From Haloarculaceae archaeon (GTDB taxonomy: Archaea; Halobacteriota; Halobacteria; Halobacteriales; Haloarculaceae), in the NCBI GenBank assembly GCA_018609945.1, contig JAHENO010000110.1, forward strand, positions 1-36,255: a stretch of 36,255 nucleotides of DNA, given 5' to 3'. The notes below the pieces were generated by a model. The model had not been told where the DNA came from, did no database searches, and worked only from the letters and a program-made list of their open reading frames with translations. The position numbers and the translations under genes were made by a program. Below, in pieces: positions 8,664-16,614 of this stretch (positions are counted from its first letter, which is position 1; every line of letters begins with the position of its first letter).

Positions 8664-9287
8664 TCACTCGCCGGAATCGTCGGCCGGCCCGTTGACGACG
8701 GCCGTCTCGTACCCGTCGTCTGTGACGCCGACGGCCGCGGCACAGACGGCGTGCTCGAACTCGTGGTCGTAGAGTTCGCGGGCGGCGCCGGCGGCGTCCT
8801 CGGCCGCCAGCGGGAACGGTTCGGGGCTGTCCCGCTCGTAGGTCGCCACCAGCGTCTGGCCGTCGACCGCCTCGACGAGGAGGGCGTCCCGGCGGACGAT
8901 ACCCACGAAGGCACCGTATCCGTCGGCGGGGGCAGTGGGGTCGTCCTCGAGGCCGACGATACCGGCGATGCGGGGCGTGTCGTAGTCGTCCTTCTCGAAA
9001 TCGAGCGCGAGGAGCGGGTCCGCGAGCGCGTCCCGGGCCGGGTAGCCCAGCGCGAGTTTCTCGGCGATGGGGTCGACGTGCGAGCCGTTGCCGAGCACGG
9101 CGCCACGGTCTGTGTGGCGGATGCAATTGTAGGCGATGTAGGGGTTGTCCGTCTCCGGTGCGTCGGCGGTGGGGCCGACCGTCACGGTGCCGTCGCGGTC
9201 GACGGCGCGGCGGTTCGGGAACGACCGCGATGAGACGCGGTAGGCGCCGAGGTCGGTGTCGACGACGAGGAAGCGTCCGACGTACAT
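8664..9287 (-). CDS. purO: IMP cyclohydrolase (archaeal PurO type)
   Basis: [28 protein letters not shown]...[31 protein letters not shown]. Confidence 0.92.
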   Translation of the reverse strand: MYVGRFLVVDTDLGAYRVSSRSFPNRRAVDRDGTVTVGPTADAPETDNPYIAYNCIRHTDRGAVLGNGSHVDPIAEKLALGYPARDALADPLLALDFEKDDYDTPRIAGIVGLEDDPTAPADGYGAFVGIVRRDALLVEAVDGQTLVATYERDSPEPFPLAAEDAAGAARELYDHEFEHAVCAAAVGVTDDGYETAVVNGPADDSGE

Positions 9288-9365
9288 GCGCGAACGCTGG
9301 TCGGCGCGTGCGCATGTAGGTGTCGGTCTATGAACTGCCATCTGTGGTTTGACGGCGGCTACTGT

Positions 9366-9505
9366 GACCAGCCAGAAAGCTCCCGGCCGCTCGACCATTC
9401 CGGGGCTCGCTGCGTTACTCGGTCGCTCCGCTCCCTGCGTTACGTACGTCGCCCGGGGAGAGCCGAGCGGCCGGCCCCTTTCAGTCCCATCCCGCCAGAG
9501 GCATG
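9366..9505 (+). repeat. Dispersed palindromic element, copy A
   Basis: CCAGAAAGCTCCCGGCCGCTCGACC...GGGGCTCGCTGCG...TTACGTACGTCGCCCGGGGAGAGCCGAGCGGCCGGCCCCTTTCAGTCCCATCCCG; strong match to copy C over its length. Confidence 0.85.
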
Positions 9506-9587
9506 CCTGCCCTTCCCCGAGTCGCGCGGCCTCGTGCGGTGCGCGCTGTCTTCCAGCGAAAAGGGACTCGTGCCGGACGATTTCACA

Positions 9588-10097
9588 TCAGGCGGGGAGC
9601 GAGACAGTGCCGGCAGAGACTTCGCGCTCGGCGTCCCAGAAAACGAGTTCGGTGATCACCCACTCGATGGGATCGATTTCTCGCTCGGCGAGTCGCCGCG
9701 CGGCCGCGAGAGTGCCGCCACGGGCGACCGTCACGTGGGGAACGTAGGCGTCACCCTCGATGTCCTCGACGGGGTCGAACGCGTCGAGGAGTCGATGGTG
9801 CAGCGCCGCCAGGCCGGGACTGTCGACGGCGAGATAGACCACCGGCGAGGGGCCGGCGGCCGCCTCCGCGAAGTAGTCGACGCCGGTCACCCGCGCCTCG
9901 ACGGCCGGCGCGCCGGCGAGCGCCTCGCGGGCGCGGGCGGCCAGCCGCTGGAAGGCCGCGCGGTCGCCGCCGCCGAGCCGTTTCACGACCAGCCCGTGTG
10001 TCTCGCGGGGGCGGGCGCGAGCGGCCGGGAGGTCCCGCGCCAGTTTCGAGGCCAGCGCGGACACCTCGCCCGGGAGAGGCGCGTTCAGGCTGTACAC
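9588..10097 (-). CDS. 2'-5' RNA ligase family (2H phosphoesterase-like) protein
   Basis: GTG start VYSLNAPLPGEVSALASKLARDL...; two H-x-(V/T) motifs THGLVVKRL and PHVTVARG. Confidence 0.75.
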   Translation of the reverse strand: MYSLNAPLPGEVSALASKLARDLPAARARPRETHGLVVKRLGGGDRAAFQRLAARAREALAGAPAVEARVTGVDYFAEAAAGPSPVVYLAVDSPGLAALHHRLLDAFDPVEDIEGDAYVPHVTVARGGTLAAARRLAEREIDPIEWVITELVFWDAEREVSAGTVSLPA

Positions 10098-10175
10098 GTC
10101 CCCGGGAAGTGCCGAGAGCAGCAAAAGACCGGCGCTCGACCGGCCCCTCCCCGGCACATTGATAGCGAGCGCGGC

Positions 10176-10343
10176 GTGGTGGAGACGTACACCGGCGGGC
10201 AGTTCGACCTCCTCGACCCTCCCGAATACGGCTCGTGGGCCGGGACCCATCCCGACCTCGGGTACGACCTCGACTCCGGGGCGACCGACGCGGTCCGCGA
10301 CCGGTTCTGCTCGCGGGCCGAGGCGCTGCTCGATGGGGTGTAG
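10176..10343 (+). CDS. Candidate small protein (~55 aa)
   Basis: GTG-start ORF VVETYTGGQFDLLDPPEYGSWAGTHPDLGYDLDSGATDAVRDRFCSRAEALLDGV; low-R/P, acidic composition unlike neighbouring shadow frames. Confidence 0.4.
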   Translation: MVETYTGGQFDLLDPPEYGSWAGTHPDLGYDLDSGATDAVRDRFCSRAEALLDGV

Positions 10344-10384
10344 CGGGCGGCACGAGAGGCGCGGAAAACGGTCTAGCCGAAGTA

Positions 10385-10570
10385 TCAGATCCGGTCGAGC
10401 AGGTACAGAATGATGAGGACGATGAGAGCGAGACCGATGAGTTTCGGGAGCGGTGCGAGGATGAACTGGAGCGTCTCGACGAAGACTTCGAGCACTTCGA
10501 GCGCGAGCCAGATCACGGCGAGCACCAGGACGACCTTCAGGAGTGTCTCGACCTCTATCTTTCCGCGCAT
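10385..10570 (-). CDS. Small hydrophobic membrane protein (61 aa)
   Basis: MRGKIEVETLLKVVLVLAVIWLALEVLEVFVETLQFILAPLPKLIGLALIVLIILYLLDRI. Confidence 0.7.
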   Translation of the reverse strand: MRGKIEVETLLKVVLVLAVIWLALEVLEVFVETLQFILAPLPKLIGLALIVLIILYLLDRI

Positions 10571-10659
10571 GTGGGGGAGTCCGGAGTCGCCGGTCAAAGC
10601 CCTTCTGGCCGGTCGGGAGCAATAAACGGTTTCAGGGTCCGACGCGAACCCGGACACGA

Positions 10660-11814
10660 ATGGCGGACAGAGCAGACACCGTAGCGCTCGTCACGGTCGC
10701 GGTCCTCGTCGTTGCGACCGGCCTGTCGGGGACAGCAGCGGCCATCCAACCACCCCCGCAGGTCGACATCGACGCCGACTCCGTGTCGTTGCAGGCCGAC
10801 GTGGCCGCCGACGGGGACGCCGTCTGGAGAGTCACCTACCGGCTTCGGCTGGACGACGAGAACGCCACCCAGGCCTTCGAGGAACTCCAGGCCGACATCG
10901 AGTCGGATCCGTCGCCGTACGTCGACCCGTTCAGACAGCGCATGCAGCGCACCGTCGCCGGGGCCGAGAACGCCACCGGGCGCGAGATGGCCGTCGAGAA
11001 CGTCACCGTCGAGACGCGCCGCGAGTCCCAGCCCCAGGTCGAGTTCGGGGTCGTCACCTACCGGCTGGAGTGGACGAACTTCGCTGCCGTGGACGGCGAG
11101 ACGGTACGCGCCGGCGACGCCATCGACCGGCTGTTCCTCGATTCGCGGACGTCGTTGCGACTGACCGCACCCGACGGGTACGTCGTCGAGTCGACGGCGC
11201 CGGCCCCGACCCGAACCGAAAGTACCGAGATCGTCTGGCAGGGCCAGCGCGACTTCGACAGTGGGGAACCCCGGGTAACCTTCGTGCCGGAGGGCGAGAC
11301 GCCGGAAGGAACCCCCGCCGGCTCCGACAGCGGCGATGGGGGCGACGGCACGGACACGCCAGCCTCCGGCGAGGGCGGACTGCCAGTCGTCCCGCTGCTC
11401 GCAGTCGTCCTCGTGGTGCTGCTCGGGGGTGCCTGGGTCGTGGTTCGCCGCGGTACGGGCTCGCCGCCGGGTTCGGCTGGCGGTGACGGGACGGCCGGAA
11501 GAACCGGGACGGCAGTGGGCGCCACCGGAGACGACGAGGACGGCGGGGACGGCGGGGACACGGGCGGGGGACCACCCCCCGAGCTACTGAGCAACGAGGA
11601 GCGGGTCCTCCGGTTGCTCGAGGACAACGGCGGCCGCATGAAACAGAAGGCAGTCGCCGAGGAACTCGACTGGACCGCAGCCAAAACGAGCCAGGTCGTC
11701 GGCGACCTCCGCGAGGAGGGCGAGGTCGAGTCCTTCCGACTGGGCCGGGAGAACGTCCTCACGCTCCCGGAGGTGGACATCGACGGCGGGAGTGCCGGCG
11801 AAGACGGGGAGTAG
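10660..11814 (+). CDS. Membrane-anchored regulator: signal sequence, extracellular domain, TM helix, cytoplasmic winged HTH
   Basis: N-terminal signal segment; extracellular VWRVTYRLRLDDENATQAFEELQ...; TM LPVVPLLAVVLVVLLGGAWVVV; C-terminal LLSNEERVLRLLEDNGGRMKQKAVAEELDWTAAKTSQVVGDLREEGEVESFRLGRENVLTL. Confidence 0.88.
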   Translation: MADRADTVALVTVAVLVVATGLSGTAAAIQPPPQVDIDADSVSLQADVAADGDAVWRVTYRLRLDDENATQAFEELQADIESDPSPYVDPFRQRMQRTVAGAENATGREMAVENVTVETRRESQPQVEFGVVTYRLEWTNFAAVDGETVRAGDAIDRLFLDSRTSLRLTAPDGYVVESTAPAPTRTESTEIVWQGQRDFDSGEPRVTFVPEGETPEGTPAGSDSGDGGDGTDTPASGEGGLPVVPLLAVVLVVLLGGAWVVVRRGTGSPPGSAGGDGTAGRTGTAVGATGDDEDGGDGGDTGGGPPPELLSNEERVLRLLEDNGGRMKQKAVAEELDWTAAKTSQVVGDLREEGEVESFRLGRENVLTLPEVDIDGGSAGEDGE

Positions 11815-11905
11815 TCGGTCGCGACCGCCGGACCGACGGCCGGACACTGTTGCTCGTCGTGAAATGCGACACAAGGCACTTATTACAGCCCTCACAGACC
11901 AAATC

Positions 11906-12916
11906 ATGGAACGCGAGTGGCTGCTCGCGGGGGCCGTCGTGGCCCTCGTGGCGGTCACGGTCCTCGGTGCCGCCCTGGTCCCCGGCGCCGTTGCCGACCG
12001 CTCTGACGAGGTCGTGGAGGGTGACATCCGCCTCCAGGAGATCGTCATCACGGACGGCAGGGTCGGCGGCGAGACCGTGGAGCTGGAGACGGACGTCCGC
12101 CTGGCCCACCGGCGGGGCGTCTCCGAGAACGTCACCGTCGAGTTCCGGGCCGTCGGGCTCGAATCGGGGCTGGTGACCGACAGCAAGACTGCCGAGGTCG
12201 GACGGATCAGCGGCGACCGCGAGGTGTCCGTCCGGGAGACGCTCACCGTCGAGCGGGGCGGCGGCTACCGCGTCGAGGCCATCGTCTACCGGGACGGCCA
12301 GCGGCGGTCGACCGGTGCAAAGGAAGTCCGGGGGACCGCCGCGTTGACGCCCGCCTACGCGGACGTGCCCGTCGAGTTCCACCGGTTCGCCCGCGGCGAC
12401 TTGCCCGTAATCGAGTACAGCGTCGCCGAGGCCGGGGACAACCGGTCGACGCTGTCGGTCTCGACGTACCTGACAAACACGGGCGAGACGCGCGCCGAGG
12501 GGCTGCGGCTGGTCGTCAAGGCCAGGCAGGTCGAGTCGGGCATCGTCGCCGACGAGCGCGAGGTGACCGTCGACGGTATCGAGGCCGGGCAGACCGCCAC
12601 GCCCGAAACGTCGCTGACGGTCCCCTCACAGTACAACTACTACCTCGACGCCGTCCTCTGGAAAGATGGCGTCATCGTCGACACCGCCCGGGCGGGCGCG
12701 AGCCTCGATCCCACCGAGCGGGTCCCGACGAACACGACCGAACGGGACATCGGCCTCCAGGTCGGTGACTTCGAGCGCGGCGGTGCGGGAGACGGGGGCG
12801 GCCGGACCCCACAACCCGAGGCGACGCCCAGCGCGAGCGGCCCCGGCTTCGGCGTCGTCGCGGCCGTCCTCGCGGCCCTCGGCGCGGTCTTGCTCGCACG
12901 CACCAGGAAACCATGA
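11906..12916 (+). CDS. Secreted/cell-surface protein with PGF-CTERM sorting signal
   Basis: MEREWLLAGAVVALVAVTVLGAALVPG signal segment; C-terminal SASGPGFGVVAAVLAALGAVLLARTRKP (PGF-CTERM plus TM plus basic tail). Confidence 0.88.
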   Translation: MEREWLLAGAVVALVAVTVLGAALVPGAVADRSDEVVEGDIRLQEIVITDGRVGGETVELETDVRLAHRRGVSENVTVEFRAVGLESGLVTDSKTAEVGRISGDREVSVRETLTVERGGGYRVEAIVYRDGQRRSTGAKEVRGTAALTPAYADVPVEFHRFARGDLPVIEYSVAEAGDNRSTLSVSTYLTNTGETRAEGLRLVVKARQVESGIVADEREVTVDGIEAGQTATPETSLTVPSQYNYYLDAVLWKDGVIVDTARAGASLDPTERVPTNTTERDIGLQVGDFERGGAGDGGGRTPQPEATPSASGPGFGVVAAVLAALGAVLLARTRKP

Positions 12917-13215
12917 CCGAGACAGCCACCGACCCGGAGACAGACGAATCCAACGACACCGACGAGGACACCGAAAGCGCGCTCCCGGAGAGGATGACGG
13001 CCTACCTCATCTGGGGAACGGTCGCCGTCCTCTTTCTCGTCGGCGTGATCGCGTTCGTCGGCCTGTACAGGAGCGTCGGATCGATCATCGACATTTGGAT
13101 CGCGCCGGACTTCCGGCCGCTGTTCCGGGCGGCGTTCAACCTCGCTGTGGTGTTCGTGTGCGCGCTCGGACTGTCGGTGCTGATCCGCCGCGTAGATACT
13201 GACCGGTTCGGTTGA
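12913..13215 (+). CDS. Small two-TM membrane protein of unknown function
   Basis: 100 aa, ATGA overlap with upstream gene; MTAYLIWGTVAVLFLVGVIAFVGLY and FNLAVVFVCALGLSVLIRRV. Confidence 0.75.
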   Translation: MTETATDPETDESNDTDEDTESALPERMTAYLIWGTVAVLFLVGVIAFVGLYRSVGSIIDIWIAPDFRPLFRAAFNLAVVFVCALGLSVLIRRVDTDRFG

Positions 13216-13273
13216 CCCCGTATGGACTAATCGGCGCCAGAAACATCCCACGACCGGAGCCGCAGGACTGCGG

Positions 13274-13320
13274 CCCGTTTAATCCGGTTTAATCGGGCTT
13301 AACCGTCGGTAATCCGGGCT
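13274..13320 (+). promoter_or_regulatory. 10-bp-phased TTTAAT-like repeats upstream of the 13369 gene
   Basis: CCCGTTTAAT CCGGTTTAAT CGGGCTTAAC CGTCGGTAAT CCGGGCT at exact 10-bp periodicity, about 15 nt upstream of a TATA-like TTTATAA. Confidence 0.55.
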
Positions 13321-13331
13321 CAGCGACTGCC

Positions 13332-13339
13332 ATTTATAA
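13332..13339 (+). promoter_or_regulatory. TATA box of the 13369 gene
   Basis: CATTTATAAC located ~30 nt upstream of GTG/ATG starts at 13357/13369; near-leaderless arrangement. Confidence 0.6.
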
Positions 13340-13368
13340 CCCCTCCCGGGGGCATAGTGAGAGTTACA

Positions 13369-14244
13369 ATGCGAGCACAGACAGCACTCGTGGCACTCGC
13401 GCTGCTCCTCGCCGTGGCGGCGGTCCCCGCCGCGGGGATGGCAGCGACGGATAGCACGGTGATGGCAGACCAGCACGCGAACGAGACCGACGGCGCGGCC
13501 AACGCGACTGAAGACGCGAACGCGAGCGTCGCGCCGGGCGAACGACTGTCGGGCGTCGTGGGCGTCCAAGAGGCCGAACTCGACGGCGAAGTCGAGGGCC
13601 GCGCGTTCGGGATCAGAGTCGCCGGGGCCGCGACGAACGAGTCGCGGGCGGACGTGGTTGCCGAGCAACTCTCGGAAATCGAACAGCGCCTGAACGAGAC
13701 CGAACAGCGCAAGCAGGAACTCCAGGAAGCCCGCGAGAACGGGTCGATGAGCGAGGGCAAGTACCGCGCGGAGATGGCGAAACTGGCCGCCCAGACCGAG
13801 ACCGCGAAGGACCTGACCGACCGCTCGGAGAACGCCTCGCAGGGCCTGCCCGCGGACCTCCTCGAATCGAAGGGCATCAACGTCTCCGCGATCCAGACGC
13901 TGAAAGACCACGCCGACCAGTTGACCGGACCAGAAGTGGCCGAGATCGCCCGGAGCATCGCCGGTGAGACCGCGCCCGGTGCCGGCCCGCCCGAGGACCG
14001 CGGTCCCGGGAGCAACGCACCCGACGATGCCGGCGACGGCGACGACGCTGACGCCGACAGCGAGCGCGACGCCGGCGATCGCGGGTCGCCCGAGGATCGG
14101 AATGCCGGCGATGGCGACGCCGAGGATACCGACGACGAGGACACGGCCACCCCGACGCCGGACGACAGCGAGGCCGCAGGTGACGGTGCTGACAACGCTG
14201 GAGGCGGCAGTGGCGGTGACGGCGGCGGTGGCGGGAGCTACTGA
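13369..14244 (+). CDS. Secreted coiled-coil protein with long acidic low-complexity tail
   Basis: MRAQTALVALALLLAVAAVPAAGMAA signal peptide; EQLSEIEQRLNETEQRKQELQEARENG coiled coil; Asp/Gly-rich tail ending GGGSGGDGGGGGSY. Confidence 0.8.
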   Translation: MRAQTALVALALLLAVAAVPAAGMAATDSTVMADQHANETDGAANATEDANASVAPGERLSGVVGVQEAELDGEVEGRAFGIRVAGAATNESRADVVAEQLSEIEQRLNETEQRKQELQEARENGSMSEGKYRAEMAKLAAQTETAKDLTDRSENASQGLPADLLESKGINVSAIQTLKDHADQLTGPEVAEIARSIAGETAPGAGPPEDRGPGSNAPDDAGDGDDADADSERDAGDRGSPEDRNAGDGDAEDTDDEDTATPTPDDSEAAGDGADNAGGGSGGDGGGGGSY

Positions 14245-14307
14245 TCCCCCTCGATTGCAGTATCGGCCACAAACTACATTTCAGAGACTCACTCTATTGA
14301 CAGAGAC

Positions 14308-15084
14308 ATGACCTGGGGGAGACGACAGGCGTGTGCAGCACTCGTCGGCGCCGCATTGCTGTGTGCGGCAGTCGGGAGCGTAGCGGCCGCGCCGGCGGCA
14401 GTGACAGGAGAACAGGCACAGATGGAGGACGCGAACCCGCCGGCGTTCGTCGTCGCACTCGCCGAAGACGGCTCGGCAGCGGTGACGGTCACCTACACCT
14501 TCGACCTGAGCGACGACGCCCGGCAGGCCGCCTTCGAGGAGTTGCGCGACAACGAGACGGCCGCGGCCGCCGTCGAGGAGCGGTTCGGCCGGCAACTCGG
14601 CGCGGTCGCGAGCGACGCCGGGAACGCGACCGGCCGCGAGATGTCGATCACCGGCGTCGACGTCGCCTTCGCGACTGACGGCGAGACGGGCGTCGTGCGG
14701 CTGACGGCGACCTGGGACGGGCTGGCCGCGACCGAGGGCGACGGCCTCACCGTGACGGAACCGTTCGCCAGCGGCTTCGAGCCCGACCGGACGTTCGTCG
14801 TCACGGTCCCCGAGGGATACGCCGTCGACAGCGTCTCGCCCGAGCCGGACCGGCGCGAGAGCGGACAGCTCGCGTGGGACGCCGGCTCGGACCTGAGCGG
14901 GTTCGAACTGACCGCCACCGAGGACGCGTCGACGGACGGTAGCGACGGCGAGAGCGGGGACAGCGGAGACGGTTCGAGCGCCGACGGTACCGCGAGCGCG
15001 GGCGGGAGCGGACCTGGATTCGGCCCCGTCGTGGCGGTGCTCGCAGTTCTGGCTGTGGCCGGGCTCGCGACCAGACGGCGGTAA
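14308..15084 (+). CDS. PGF-CTERM surface protein paralogous to the extracellular domain of the 10660 gene product
   Basis: Signal segment; VTVTYTFDLSDDARQAAFEELRDNE...NATGREMSITGVDVAF...; C-terminal GSGPGFGPVVAVLAVLAVAGLATRRR. Confidence 0.88.
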   Translation: MTWGRRQACAALVGAALLCAAVGSVAAAPAAVTGEQAQMEDANPPAFVVALAEDGSAAVTVTYTFDLSDDARQAAFEELRDNETAAAAVEERFGRQLGAVASDAGNATGREMSITGVDVAFATDGETGVVRLTATWDGLAATEGDGLTVTEPFASGFEPDRTFVVTVPEGYAVDSVSPEPDRRESGQLAWDAGSDLSGFELTATEDASTDGSDGESGDSGDGSSADGTASAGGSGPGFGPVVAVLAVLAVAGLATRRR

Positions 15085-15383
15085 TCCCTCCCACACCGGC
15101 TCCTTCTCGGAAGATATTTGTATGCTACCGCGGATACTCACGGCTACATGAGTGGGATCCGCGTTCCAGGCACGCGCGCCGCCACCAGCGGGTCCCGGCG
15201 TCTTCTCCCACGAGTCCCACGACCGGGCCGTTAGGCCCGACACTACCCACTCCCCACCGCTCGTACAGGTTCGGTCCCCGGCCACCGTCCGGTTCTCGGG
15301 CGGGGACGACACGACATCCCGGACACCACACAGACACCACACACCGCACACGACACGCCCGACACACATCCGACACACCATAC

Positions 15384-16604
15384 ATGCCAGAGACAACACG
15401 CGTCGCGCTCGCCTTCTCGGGGGGGCTCGACACGACGGTCTGCGTACCACTGCTCGAAGAGGAGTACGGTTACGACGAGGTCATCGGCGTCACGGTCGAC
15501 GTCGGCCAGCCAGCCAAGGAGTTCGACGAGGCCGAGGAGACGGCCGCCGCGCTGGGGGTCGAACAGCACGTCGTCGACGCCCGCGAGGAGTTCGCGGAGC
15601 TCTGCCTGCGGTCCGTGAAGGCCAACGCCACCTACCAGGGCTATCCCCTGGGGACCGCGCTCGCCCGACCCGTCATCGCCAAGGCCATCCGGGACGTGGC
15701 CCTCGCGGAGGACTGCGACGCCCTCGCGCACGGCTGTACCGGCAAGGGCAACGACCAGTTGCGCTTCGAGGCGGTCTGGCGGGACTCGCCCCTGGAAGTC
15801 GTCGCGCCGGTCCGGGAACTCGGACTCACCCGCGAGTGGGAGAAAGCGTACGCCGAGGACCGGGGACTCCCCCTGGAGGGTGGCGACGAGGGGCGGTACA
15901 GCATCGACACGAACATCTGGAGTCGCTCCATCGAGGGCTCGGAACTCGAAGACCCCGCGACCATCCCCGAGGACGACATCTACGACTGGACCGACGACCC
16001 GAGCGGGAAAGAACCCGAGCTCGTCGAGATCGAGTTCGACGCCGGCCAGCCCGTCGCCCTCGACGGCGAGCCCGTGGGTCCGGTCGAACTGATCGAGGGG
16101 CTCAACGAGCGCGCGGGCGCCCACGGCGTCGGCCGCACGGACATGATGGAAGACCGGATGCTCGGGCTCAAAGTCAGAGAAAACTACGAACACCCCGCCG
16201 CGACTGTCCTGCTGACGGCCCACGAGGCGCTCGAACAGCTCGTGCTCACACAGGAGGAACGCCAGTTCAAACAGCAGGTCGACCAGCAGTGGGCGCTGAA
16301 GGGCTACCAGGGGCTGATCGACGCGCCGTTCGTCGACGCCCTCGAGGGATTCATCGAGACGACCAACGAACGCGTGACTGGGACCGTTACCGTCAAACTG
16401 GAGGGCGGACACTGCCGGCCGGTCGGCCGCGAGAGCGCGTACGCCGTCTACAGCGAATCCGCGGCCTCCTTCGACGAGGAGACGGTCACCGGCGCCATCA
16501 CCCAGGAGGACGCCACCGGCGTCGCGAAGTACCACGGCTTCCAGTCGCGCCTGGCGAACAGAGCCATCGAGAGTGCACGCCAGGGGGCGAACACCGACGA
16601 GTGA
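15384..16604 (+). CDS. argG: Argininosuccinate synthase
   Basis: VALAFSGGLDTTVCVPLLEEEYGYDEVIGVTVDVGQP; AHGCTGKGNDQLRFE; SIDTNIWSRSIEG. Confidence 0.95.
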   Translation: MPETTRVALAFSGGLDTTVCVPLLEEEYGYDEVIGVTVDVGQPAKEFDEAEETAAALGVEQHVVDAREEFAELCLRSVKANATYQGYPLGTALARPVIAKAIRDVALAEDCDALAHGCTGKGNDQLRFEAVWRDSPLEVVAPVRELGLTREWEKAYAEDRGLPLEGGDEGRYSIDTNIWSRSIEGSELEDPATIPEDDIYDWTDDPSGKEPELVEIEFDAGQPVALDGEPVGPVELIEGLNERAGAHGVGRTDMMEDRMLGLKVRENYEHPAATVLLTAHEALEQLVLTQEERQFKQQVDQQWALKGYQGLIDAPFVDALEGFIETTNERVTGTVTVKLEGGHCRPVGRESAYAVYSESAASFDEETVTGAITQEDATGVAKYHGFQSRLANRAIESARQGANTDE

Positions 16605-16614
16605 GAGTAAATCC

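Noticed and set aside
15145-15240. Possible tRNA or tRNA fragment upstream of argG
   Set aside because: No cloverleaf with anticodon and T-arm could be drawn; only an isolated hairpin
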